Origin: Snuella sedimenti
GTDB taxonomy: Bacteria > Bacteroidota > Bacteroidia > Flavobacteriales > Flavobacteriaceae
Reading direction: 5' to 3'
Assembly (NCBI RefSeq): GCF_016428595.1
Contig: NZ_JAELVQ010000010.1
Location: 82,656-146,655, forward strand
Length of the DNA stretch: 64,000 nucleotides
Positions 55,671-63,716 of this stretch are shown one piece after another. Position 1 is the stretch's first letter. Every line of letters begins with the position of its first letter. The notes under the pieces are model-generated. The model searched no databases. It saw only the letters and a list, made by a program, of their open reading frames with translations, and had not been told where the DNA came from. The position numbers and the translations under genes were made by a program.

Positions 55671-56693
55671 TTATTTGTTGCTTATTGAAGATGTTCTAAC
55701 TATTAATTCGTGCTTTAAAAGGATGGATTCTGCCGACTGAATGTTAATGTTGCCCTTTAAATGGCTTATAATACTTTGTCCAGCTAAAACACCTAATTCG
55801 TAACCGGGATAATTAATGGTACTTAGGTTGGGTTGGATTATTTCTGAAACAGGATTATTGTTAAAACCTATAATTTTTATGTCTTTTGGAATTTGAACGC
55901 CTTCTTTTAAAAGTGCTTGAATACAAGCCACAGCCATGGCGTCATTTGCAAAAAAAATACCGTCGAATTTTTCTTTAGAATTTTTTATGTGCTCCATAAC
56001 AAATTCTACTTTTTTAGGATCCAGATCTGTTTCATAAAGATTGTAAGGAGTGAATTTTAGCTTGTGCTTATATAATGCATCTTTAAAACCATTGAAACGA
56101 TTGTTGTAAGCATTACGTTTTAAATAGCCGCTTACATGAAGGATATTTTTACATCCTTGCTGAATTAAATGCTCTGTGGCATCGAATCCAGCTTGTCTGT
56201 TGTCTATTAAGATTGTTGGACAATTTGGAAAATAATCAACCCTATCAAAAAACAAAAGGGGTATCTTTTGTTCCCTGAATATTTCAAAATGCTCATAGTT
56301 GGTAGTTTCATAAGCTAACGATACCATTAATGCATCAACACCACTGTCGTATAATGTTTTGGCATTAAGTTTTTCTTTTTGTTCAGATTCTAAGGACTGA
56401 CTAATAATAAGATTGTAATTATGTTCGTTAGCTACTTTTTCAATACCAGAAAGCGCATCAGACATAAAAGGTGAGTTTAATTTTGGGACAATAACACCAA
56501 TGGTGTTAGATTTTTGTTTACTTAAGTTGGCAGCAAATTTATTAATGCGATAGCCGGAACTTTGTGCATATGATACAATTCGTTTTTTGGTGTTAAAACT
56601 TATTGAGGGATGATTATTTAATGCTCTGCTTACGGTTGCCGGAGAAACATTAAGCGCTTCAGCTAAGTCATAAATGGTTATTTTTTTATCCAT
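55671..56693 (-). CDS. LacI family transcriptional regulator
   Basis: A 340-residue sugar-responsive repressor. The N-terminal HTH is ITIYDLAEALNVSPATVSRA with hinge GYRINKFAANLSKQKSN; the periplasmic-binding-like effector domain follows (IGVIVPKLNSPFMSDALSGI, FFANDAMAVACIQALLKEG). A LacI-type palindrome centred on CG lies at 56849-56868 in the divergent gap, so it probably represses itself and the divergent PmoA operon. The effector is unknown. Confidence 0.94.
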   Translation of the reverse strand: MDKKITIYDLAEALNVSPATVSRALNNHPSISFNTKKRIVSYAQSSGYRINKFAANLSKQKSNTIGVIVPKLNSPFMSDALSGIEKVANEHNYNLIISQSLESEQKEKLNAKTLYDSGVDALMVSLAYETTNYEHFEIFREQKIPLLFFDRVDYFPNCPTILIDNRQAGFDATEHLIQQGCKNILHVSGYLKRNAYNNRFNGFKDALYKHKLKFTPYNLYETDLDPKKVEFVMEHIKNSKEKFDGIFFANDAMAVACIQALLKEGVQIPKDIKIIGFNNNPVSEIIQPNLSTINYPGYELGVLAGQSIISHLKGNINIQSAESILLKHELIVRTSSISNK

Positions 56694-56848
56694 TTAAATA
56701 TTGAGTTTTTTCAATGCAATACTACGAAATAATCATTAAACTGTCTTGGTTTTAAGTCTGAAATATGTTATTATTTTATGTGATTGTTTAATTATATGCT
56801 ATGTTTATAAGTTATCTTTATTGTTTGTTTTGTTTTACTGAAATATAG

Positions 56849-56868
56849 TTACGCAATCGGTTGCGTAA
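56849..56868. promoter_or_regulatory. LacI-type operator
   Basis: TTACGCAATCGGTTGCGTAA is palindromic except the central pair of positions, with the CG centre and CAAnCGnTTG core of LacI/PurR operators. It lies between the divergent lacI-type gene and the PmoA-like operon. Confidence 0.75.
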
Positions 56869-56913
56869 TATGTTGCTTTTGATTATGTTTGCTAAATCCT
56901 AAAAAAACAACTG

Positions 56914-58158
56914 TTGATTGTGTATCGTTTAAATTTTATTAAGTTGAGGTATGTGGTTTTGTTAGTACTCTCTATGAGTTGCTTTTTGTCTTGTGCCAAA
57001 AAAGAAAGATGCTATTTTAAAGTTGAAGGAGGTAAATCTCTTGTAGCAACTCCGGTTGCATTAGATGTGTCAAAGTTAATGTTCAATACATTTAAGTTGT
57101 ATAATGAAGGAAAGGAAGTAGCCTGTCAAGTAAATAGAGAGACCAATACACTTTGGTTTATGCATCTTCCCGGCCAATCAACTTCTTATATGCTTGAGGA
57201 GGAACATGTAGCGATCGAACAGGAAAAGGAATTGCTTGCTGTCAAGGAGAATGGAAGTCTTCACCTAACGTTGGATAACAGACCCTTGTTACAATATCGA
57301 TATGATATGCATTATCCGCCAGAAGGTGTTGATTCTATTTTTAGGAAATCTGGATACATCCACCCTGTTATCACACCGAAGGGAGATACTTTGACCCGTA
57401 TAAATCCTCCAGACCATTACCATCATTACGGTATATGGGGGCCATGGACTCACACACAAATTGACTCAGTGCGCGTGGATTTCTGGAATTTAGGGGATGG
57501 TCAAGGCACGGTTCTTTTTAAAGAATTTGAGTCCATTGAAAGGGGAGCTGTTTATAACGCATTTAATGCCGTTCAAGAACACATTGATTTAAAGACTAAA
57601 GATGCGCCCCAGGTTGCTCTAAACGAAAACCTGAAGGTATCTTTATGGAACCTAGGTAGAGATGATCGCTATATGTTCGATTACAGTTCGAGTTTTAGTT
57701 CGTCTCTAGAAGAAGGTGTCCTTTTTGAAGCCTATAGGTATGGAGGCGGTCTTGGCATGCGATTTCATGAACGCTGGCACAAAGACAATTGTAAGGTGTT
57801 AACTTCTGAAGGAATGACGCGATTAAACGCAGACGGAACTAATGCGCGTTGGGTTATAGTAAGTGGAGAAAACAGTAGAGGAGATGGTACTAACGGCATC
57901 TTATTTATGAGTCATCCTGATAATAGAATGCACCCAGAACCCATGCGTGTATGGCCAATAGATGCGAATAATGGTAGAGGGGATATGTTTTTTGAGTTTT
58001 GTCCTATCCGCCACAAAGAATGGAAAATTGAACCCGACAAAACTTATGACCTTAAATATAGAATGGTAGTTTTTGATGGGGAATTAACAGCTAACGAAGC
58101 CGAGGCTTATTGGCAAGCGTTTGCCAGTACACCACAAATAAAAATTGTTTCACATTAA
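56914..58158 (+). CDS. PmoA-like (DUF6807) lipoprotein
   Basis: A lipoprotein of up to 414 residues (lipobox FLSC). The family signature is HYPPEGVDSIFRKSGYIHPV, then PPDHYHHYGIWGPWTHTQID (two His clusters likely to bind metal) and MRVWPIDANNGRGDMFFEFC. PmoA-like proteins are frequent beside Gfo/Idh/MocA genes in sugar catabolism loci; biochemical function is not established. The start is uncertain: TTG 56914 gives the longest frame, while GTG 56920 also fits. It is first in the operon facing the operator. Confidence 0.85.
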   Translation: MIVYRLNFIKLRYVVLLVLSMSCFLSCAKKERCYFKVEGGKSLVATPVALDVSKLMFNTFKLYNEGKEVACQVNRETNTLWFMHLPGQSTSYMLEEEHVAIEQEKELLAVKENGSLHLTLDNRPLLQYRYDMHYPPEGVDSIFRKSGYIHPVITPKGDTLTRINPPDHYHHYGIWGPWTHTQIDSVRVDFWNLGDGQGTVLFKEFESIERGAVYNAFNAVQEHIDLKTKDAPQVALNENLKVSLWNLGRDDRYMFDYSSSFSSSLEEGVLFEAYRYGGGLGMRFHERWHKDNCKVLTSEGMTRLNADGTNARWVIVSGENSRGDGTNGILFMSHPDNRMHPEPMRVWPIDANNGRGDMFFEFCPIRHKEWKIEPDKTYDLKYRMVVFDGELTANEAEAYWQAFASTPQIKIVSH

Positions 58159-58173
58159 TTTAATAAAGTAAAT

Positions 58174-59550
58174 ATGCATAGAAGAAAGTTTATTAATAAA
58201 ACAGCACTTGGGACGGTCGCCGTGGTAGGCTTTCCATCCATAGTCCCAGCACACGTGTTGGGTAAGAATGCACCTAGTAACAAAATAAATATTGGACAAA
58301 TTGGTTGCGGTCGTATAGCGCGCGACCATGATATACATGATACCATTCGTTTTGATGATGCTAGATTTGTTGCTGTATGCGATGTGGATTCCAAAAGAGC
58401 CGTTGATGCTAAAAATCTGGTTGATGGCTTCTACAAGAAGAAGACAGGGAAAGATAATTATATGGATACCAAGGTGTATGAAGATTATCGGGAGATGTTA
58501 GTTAACAAAGATATTGATGCAGTAGTTATTAGTACACCAGATCATTGGCATTCGCAACCCGCAATGGAAGCAGCTTTGGTAGGTAAGGATATATATTTAC
58601 AAAAGCCTACCTCATTAACTGTAAGGGAAGGGCAACAGTTACGTGAAGCCGTACAAAAAAGTGGAGCCATTTTACAGGTAGGTACACAGCAACGTGCCAT
58701 GCCTCAATTTCGTGTTGCTGCCGAGTTGGTTAGAAACGGACGTATAGGTAAGCTGCACACAGTTAAAATTGGACTTCCGGGAGACCCCGCAGGGCCAGAA
58801 GCACCAGAAATGCCTATTCCTTCAAACCTAAATTTTGATATGTGGTTGGGGTCAACTCCAGAAGTACCATACACAGAAATAGGTGTACATCCCCAGAATG
58901 GTTATAGTAGGCCGGGTTGGCTACGTCAAAGAAATTATGGAGCTGGAATGATTACCGGGTGGGGGCAACACCATTACGATTCTGCAGCCTGGGGGATGAA
59001 TACCGAGTTAACCGGACCTATTTCTGTTGAAGCACTGGCCGAGTTTCCAAAATCAGGGCTTTGGAATGTACATGGTGATTTTTTTGTAAAACACGAATAC
59101 GAAAACGGCATTACAGTATACACGAGTGGTGGTTATACAAATGGTATTAAGTACATAGGAGAAGATGGGTGGATTTTTGTGTCACGAGGTGCTTATACAG
59201 CTTCGGCTTCCGATCCGGTTGATAAAGAAAAAAGTGCGAAGGCATTAAATGCTTCCGATCCAAAAATATTAGAATCTGTAATTGGCGATAATGAAATTCA
59301 CCTTGAAAAAATAGACGACCAACACGGTAATTGGTTAGATTGTATAAAAACCAGAAAGCAACCTATTTCACCTATTGAAAAAGGCCATAAAGCCTGTGCT
59401 ATTTGTTTGATAAGTGATATCGCAATGCAGTTTGACAGAAAATTAGAATGGGATCCAAAGAATGAAGTGTTCATAAATGACGATGAGGCCAATGCCATGT
59501 TACGCCGTGAGCAGCGTAAACCATATGGTACCGATTATGTAAAAATATAA
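58174..59550 (+). CDS. Gfo/Idh/MocA family oxidoreductase with Tat-like signal
   Basis: A 458-residue NAD(P)-dependent sugar oxidoreductase. The N-terminus MHRRKFINKTALGTVAVVGF is a Tat-type signal (RRKFI), so folded export is likely. The dinucleotide loop is IGQIGCGRIARDHD, with AVVISTPDHWHSQPAMEAAL and KDIYLQKPTSLTVREGQ, where the usual EKP is QKP. ITGWGQHHYDSAAWGM and the C-terminal QHGNWLDCIKTRKQP match periplasmic members. They oxidise sugars to keto sugars; the substrate cannot be read. It follows the PmoA-like gene by 15 bases. Confidence 0.92.
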   Translation: MHRRKFINKTALGTVAVVGFPSIVPAHVLGKNAPSNKINIGQIGCGRIARDHDIHDTIRFDDARFVAVCDVDSKRAVDAKNLVDGFYKKKTGKDNYMDTKVYEDYREMLVNKDIDAVVISTPDHWHSQPAMEAALVGKDIYLQKPTSLTVREGQQLREAVQKSGAILQVGTQQRAMPQFRVAAELVRNGRIGKLHTVKIGLPGDPAGPEAPEMPIPSNLNFDMWLGSTPEVPYTEIGVHPQNGYSRPGWLRQRNYGAGMITGWGQHHYDSAAWGMNTELTGPISVEALAEFPKSGLWNVHGDFFVKHEYENGITVYTSGGYTNGIKYIGEDGWIFVSRGAYTASASDPVDKEKSAKALNASDPKILESVIGDNEIHLEKIDDQHGNWLDCIKTRKQPISPIEKGHKACAICLISDIAMQFDRKLEWDPKNEVFINDDEANAMLRREQRKPYGTDYVKI

Positions 59551-59566
59551 TTTAGATAGTATTAGG

Positions 59567-59598
59567 AAGCACCTCCGCTTCAATAAAAGGGGTGTTTT
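59567..59598 (+). terminator. Probable terminator after the Gfo/Idh/MocA gene
   Basis: AAGCACCTC pairs with GGGGTGTTT (G-T pairs) around a 13-base loop, then a short T-run. It is weak and may give partial read-through to the next gene at 59664. Confidence 0.45.
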
Positions 59599-59663
59599 GA
59601 TTTATTAAAGAAAATCAGGAGTTATGTTAGTTTATAGTTTCAGGTTTTAATAGATAGTATAAA

Positions 59664-61043
59664 ATGAAATACTTAGTATTAATATTGTTGATGTGTTTTG
59701 TTATGTCATGTGCTAATAAAAAGCATTCAGAACAAGCGGTTCAGGAAGAAAAGCCAGAAAAAGTTAAGCTAATGACTTTGGATCCTGGGCACTTTCATGC
59801 AGCACTGGTTCAAAAAACGATGTATGACCAAGTCGATTCCAATATTTATGTTTTTGCTCCCGATGGGCCAGAGGTAAAAGATTTTTTAAGCAAGATAGAA
59901 TCCTACAATTCAAGGGAAGATTTACCTACCCAATGGAATGTCAAGACATTTTTAAGTGATGACTACTTAAATCAAATGTTAGAGAAAAAACCAGGTAACG
60001 TTATGGTAGTAGCTGGAAAGAACTCTAAAAAAATAGATTATATACTAGCAGCTGTAAAAGCCGGGTTAAATGTATATGCCGATAAGCCTTTGGTAATAAA
60101 TCCAGAAGGTTTTGAAAAGCTTAAGGAAGCCTTTAGCATAGCTAAGAAGAATAATGTGTTGATTTATGATATAATGACCGAAAGGTTTGAGTCGACTACA
60201 GCTATTCAAAAATTATTTTCCACCTTGCCCGAGGTTTTTGGTGATTTAGAAGTAGGTACGCTATCTGATCCGGCCATAAGCAAGGAAAGTGTGCACCACT
60301 TTTTTAAGTATGTTTCAGGTAAACCGCTAGTGCGCCCCGCCTGGTTTTTTGATGTTAATGAAGAAGGAGAGGGAATTGTTGATGTAACTACACATTTGGT
60401 TGATTTAATACAATGGGAGGCTTTTCCAGATCAAATTATAGACTCAACTAATATTGAAATGCTGAGTGCCAAACGTTGGGCGACCGTGTTAAGTAAGGAG
60501 CAGTTTAAAAAAGTTACGGGATTAGAAGCTTTTCCAGAATACCTTCAAAAGGATGTGAAAGATGGAAAATTACATGTGTACTGTAATGGGGAAATGATTT
60601 ATAAAATTAATGGGAAGCATGCTAAGGTGTCGGTTGTTTGGAATTATCAAGCACCTGAAGGTACTGGAGATACGCATTATAGTATCATGAAAGGCACTAA
60701 AAGTAACCTTATCATTAAGCAAGGAAAAGAGGAAGACTTTAAACCTACGTTGTATGTGGAAGCTAAATACAACAAGGGATTTGAAGATGCATTAAATAAA
60801 GCATTGTCAACAGATGTAGAAAACGTATTCCCGGGAACAAGCGTAGAGAAAGTATCAGATAGTATTTGGAAAATTAAGGTGCCCGAAGTCTTTAAAATTG
60901 GTCATGAAGCGCATTTTGCACAAGTAACAGAAAACTACCTAAAGTATCTCGAAGCTGGTAAACTTCCAGATTGGGAAGTCCCCAATATGATTACTAAATA
61001 CTATACAACTATTGAAGCTTATAAAATGGCTGCTAATAACTAA
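59664..61043 (+). CDS. Gfo/Idh/MocA-like lipoprotein oxidoreductase
   Basis: A 459-residue lipoprotein (lipobox FVMSC) with a Rossmann-like N-terminal part: DPGHFHAALVQKTMYDQ, then NVMVVAGKNSKKIDYILAAV and LNVYADKPLVINPEGFEKL with the EKP-like DKP motif. The C-terminal part contains RPAWFFDVNEEGEGIVDVTT and HLVDLIQWE, typical of the oxidoreductase C-terminal domain. It is more distant than the preceding Tat member. It probably works on a keto sugar intermediate at the periplasmic face; its start follows 113 bases after the first, with the leader element B next downstream. Confidence 0.85.
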   Translation: MKYLVLILLMCFVMSCANKKHSEQAVQEEKPEKVKLMTLDPGHFHAALVQKTMYDQVDSNIYVFAPDGPEVKDFLSKIESYNSREDLPTQWNVKTFLSDDYLNQMLEKKPGNVMVVAGKNSKKIDYILAAVKAGLNVYADKPLVINPEGFEKLKEAFSIAKKNNVLIYDIMTERFESTTAIQKLFSTLPEVFGDLEVGTLSDPAISKESVHHFFKYVSGKPLVRPAWFFDVNEEGEGIVDVTTHLVDLIQWEAFPDQIIDSTNIEMLSAKRWATVLSKEQFKKVTGLEAFPEYLQKDVKDGKLHVYCNGEMIYKINGKHAKVSVVWNYQAPEGTGDTHYSIMKGTKSNLIIKQGKEEDFKPTLYVEAKYNKGFEDALNKALSTDVENVFPGTSVEKVSDSIWKIKVPEVFKIGHEAHFAQVTENYLKYLEAGKLPDWEVPNMITKYYTTIEAYKMAANN

Positions 61044-61063
61044 CTAAGCATGAGGTATTTTGT

Positions 61064-61220
61064 ATGAAACGAACATTAAGAAATTTTAAAAATTACTTCA
61101 CAAAAGGAAATGTTTAAAATTTTTAATGAGAGAACGAGTGTAAGGAGTGGTTGCACACGTTCTTAATTTTATAATTACAATAAAATCAATTAATTACTAA
61201 AATTTAAACGTGTGAAAATA
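61064..61220 (+). repeat. Dispersed leader element, copy B
   Basis: Second copy of the leader at 43149-43304, here on the plus strand 20 bases after the oxidoreductase stop. The 115-base core (61106-61220) differs from copy A at two positions; the first 42 bases differ more, with one base inserted. Features: hairpin 1 at 61132-61162, hairpin 2 pairing CACACGTT (61154-61161) with AACGTGTG (61207-61214), and GTG AAA ATA at 61212. It leads only into a 17-codon remnant. Confidence 0.85.
61110..61166 (+). CDS. Candidate leader peptide in copy B
   Basis: ATG 61110, after GGAA, opens MFKIFNERTSVRSGCTRS ending at TAA 61164-61166. The same 18 residues occur in copy A. The first hairpin lies inside this frame. 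In copy B the preceding frame (61064-61117) ends inside the start of this one. Translation is inferred. Confidence 0.4.
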   Translation: MFKIFNERTSVRSGCTRS

Positions 61221-61265
61221 AATAAGGCTTTATTTATGCAGAAGCATTGGGTTTGTTATCTTTGA
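61212..61265 (+). pseudogene. Truncated gene start (17 codons) after leader B
   Basis: GTG 61212 begins MKINKALFMQKHWVCYL and then meets TGA. The Lys/hydrophobic start looks like the beginning of an exported protein, as many SusC-like TonB receptors begin, but nothing further is present. Likely a gene whose body was deleted; the identity is a guess. The following bases 61266-61341 hold nothing I recognise. Confidence 0.35.
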
Positions 61266-61341
61266 AGGCATTAGTATATTAATGTCGGATAAAAGTCCTT
61301 TTTAAATTTATAGTAAACGAATATACAATCTGAAAACCTGT

Positions 61342-61379
61342 AAAACTCTTATCTAAGATATCATTTAGATAAGGGTTTT
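61342..61379 (+). terminator. Terminator after the truncated gene start
   Basis: AAAACTCTTATCTAA pairs along 15 bases with TTAGATAAGGGTTTT (one G-T pair) around an 8-base loop. It ends any transcript from the oxidoreductase operon before the c-heme gene. Confidence 0.75.
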
Positions 61380-61414
61380 GTACATTTTAGGTTGTGGCGT
61401 ATTATAAAGAAAAG

Positions 61415-61429
61415 GGTAAACGTTTAACC
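61415..61429. promoter_or_regulatory. Candidate LacI-type operator before the c-heme lipoprotein
   Basis: GGTAAACGTTTAACC contains the perfect palindrome TAAACGTTTA with a central CG, as in LacI/PurR operators. A TAAATTTG -7-like box (61437-61444) lies just before the start codon at 61446, which is unusually close. Confidence 0.4.
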
Positions 61430-61445
61430 GTTAAAGTAAATTTGG

Positions 61446-63689
61446 ATGAAACTAAGATATAGTGTTTTCTTAGGGGTATTAATTATTATATTAGGTTGTA
61501 AGCCATCATTTGATGAGCCTCAAATTGCATTGGACAATTATAAGATCGAAGACGGTTTCGATCTGGAAATGGTCGCTTCAGAACCCTTGTTGGTAGCTCC
61601 CGTAGCGATGGATTTTGATTCCAAGGGAAGGATTTGGGTTGCGGAAATGACGGGGTTTATGAGCGACATAGATGGAGAAGGCGAAGAGGCGCCCACCGGG
61701 AGTATAAAAATACTGGAGGACAGGGACCATGATGGCGTTATGGATCATGTTAAGGTCTTTAAGGACAGCCTCGTGCTGCCAAGAGCTTTAGCGCTGGTCT
61801 ATGGCGGGATCCTTTATGCCGAGCCGCCCAACCTTTGGTTTGCCGAGATAAAGGACGACAAACCGGTAAACCCCATTTTGGTCGATTCGCTCTATGCGGC
61901 CGAAGGCAACCCGGAACATCAGCCCAATGGATTGCTGCTTAATATTGACAATTGGATTTACAATGCAAAGTCGCACTATAGGTACCAAAGGAAGGATGGG
62001 AAATGGCTAAAGGAACCGACTACCTTTAGAGGGCAATGGGGTATATCGCACGATAATTTTGGGCGCCTGTACTATAACGATAATTCCAGGCAGCTTCTGG
62101 GCGACCATGTGCTGCCCAATCGGCTAACGCGTAACAAGTATGCAGCCCCCAAGTATGGGGTTAATCAGGTCTTAACAAAAGACCAAAGGGTATATCCGTT
62201 ACATGCGGCCTACGTTAATAGGGGCTACGCCAAGGGTGTTTTGGATAAAGATAGTTTATTGGTCAATGTAACAGCGGCCTGTGGACCGACCATATATCGA
62301 GGGGGGCTTTTCCCCAAGGGTTACGAAGAGAATGCTTTTGTTTGTGTACCAGAGGCCAATTTGGTAAAGCGAAACATACTAGAGTTTTACGGCGATAGTA
62401 TAGCAGCCCGTCAGGCATGGGAGGGAAAAGAGTTTTTAGCGTCCACCGACGAGGGCTTTCGTCCCGTTAATTTGAATACTGGACCAGATGGAAGTCTTTA
62501 TGTTGTCGATATGCACCGTGGTGTTATTGGTCATCATGCTTATTTAAGCCCCTATTTAAAGAAAAGGATAAAAGAGCGCCAGTTGGACACTTTAATTAAT
62601 TCAGGACGTATACTAAAAGTCAAACATCAAGAAGCCGAATCCTACATTGTCCCTAATTTAGAAACTATGACTGGGGAACAGTTGGTTGCACTATTAAAGC
62701 ATAAAAATGGCTGGGTACGTGATCGCGCACAGCACTTTCTTGTATTTAAGCAGCTAAAAACTAGTGTCCCAGAATTAAAAGTACTTGCCCAAAACAATAG
62801 TGACCCTATAGTGCAAATCCACGCCCTGTATACGTTAAAAGGCCTAGAAGCATTAACATTTGACTTATTGGTGGAAGTTGCAGAAAAAGGAACCCCCGAC
62901 GTAATTTCGCATAGTTTGATTTTATTGGAAGATTATGTCTCAGAGGACTATGTGAATAAAGTGAAACTATTATTTAATAAATTAAGAGCTAAGAACGATA
63001 AGTCTATAGATCTATACTTGGGGTCAAGTATTGGGGTGTGGGCTGCAGTTTCAAAACAGGCATTTTATCCAGTTGTTTTAGATTTGATACGAAAATATGA
63101 AAGCAATAATAGAATGATTGAAGCCATTTTAAGTGGCATGGGAGGGGTTTCAGAACAATTGATGGAAAATATGGAGCAAGATCAAGACCTTTTGAAAAGT
63201 AATTTTTACTCGCAAATTGTAAAAGTTACCCAAAGTAAAAAAGAAAATAAAACCAATTGGATCTTTTCACAAAACTCCCTAAGTGAAGACCCCAGAACCA
63301 AAGGTGCTAAATTATTTCGTCAAATTTGTAGTGCCTGTCATGGAATGAAAGGAGAAGGTATAGAAGGGTTGGCACCACCATTGATGAAATCGGAGTATGT
63401 AGCTAAACCAATTGAACGTTTAGGGCTCATAATTCTTAATGGATTGGAAGGTCCCGTGCATGTTAATGGAACGCTGTATGATTTAGGACAAGTGATGCCT
63501 GGATTGCGTAATAATGAAAACATAACAGATAGTGATATGTCTAGTATTATATCCTATGTGAGTAATGCATTTAGCGATAAACCGCAAAGCTTAAGTGCCG
63601 AAAAAATTAAAGACCTGCGTAGTATAAAGCCAAAGAGCGGTAATGAATTTACCGAGGAAGAACTATTGCAATATGTAATTGAAAATTAA
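61446..63689 (+). CDS. PVC-type c-heme lipoprotein dehydrogenase, copy 1
   Basis: A 747-residue lipoprotein (signal FLGVLIIILGC) of the large membrane-bound dehydrogenase type. Residues 20-390 form a propeller-like domain (FDSKGRIWVAEMTGFMSDID, GPDGSLYVVDMHRGVIGHHA); residues 400-600 are HEAT-like helical; the C-terminus is a cytochrome c domain with CSACH (LFRQICSACHGMKGEGIEGL) and a Met ligand in GQVMPGLRN. This family is typical of sugar oxidation loci in Bacteroidota and Planctomycetes. Residues 35-340 are encoded by GC-rich DNA unlike the rest of the gene. A homologous copy starts at 63717. Confidence 0.88.
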   Translation: MKLRYSVFLGVLIIILGCKPSFDEPQIALDNYKIEDGFDLEMVASEPLLVAPVAMDFDSKGRIWVAEMTGFMSDIDGEGEEAPTGSIKILEDRDHDGVMDHVKVFKDSLVLPRALALVYGGILYAEPPNLWFAEIKDDKPVNPILVDSLYAAEGNPEHQPNGLLLNIDNWIYNAKSHYRYQRKDGKWLKEPTTFRGQWGISHDNFGRLYYNDNSRQLLGDHVLPNRLTRNKYAAPKYGVNQVLTKDQRVYPLHAAYVNRGYAKGVLDKDSLLVNVTAACGPTIYRGGLFPKGYEENAFVCVPEANLVKRNILEFYGDSIAARQAWEGKEFLASTDEGFRPVNLNTGPDGSLYVVDMHRGVIGHHAYLSPYLKKRIKERQLDTLINSGRILKVKHQEAESYIVPNLETMTGEQLVALLKHKNGWVRDRAQHFLVFKQLKTSVPELKVLAQNNSDPIVQIHALYTLKGLEALTFDLLVEVAEKGTPDVISHSLILLEDYVSEDYVNKVKLLFNKLRAKNDKSIDLYLGSSIGVWAAVSKQAFYPVVLDLIRKYESNNRMIEAILSGMGGVSEQLMENMEQDQDLLKSNFYSQIVKVTQSKKENKTNWIFSQNSLSEDPRTKGAKLFRQICSACHGMKGEGIEGLAPPLMKSEYVAKPIERLGLIILNGLEGPVHVNGTLYDLGQVMPGLRNNENITDSDMSSIISYVSNAFSDKPQSLSAEKIKDLRSIKPKSGNEFTEEELLQYVIEN

Positions 63690-63716
63690 TTGATAATAAA
63701 TAAACAAGACGTTTTA

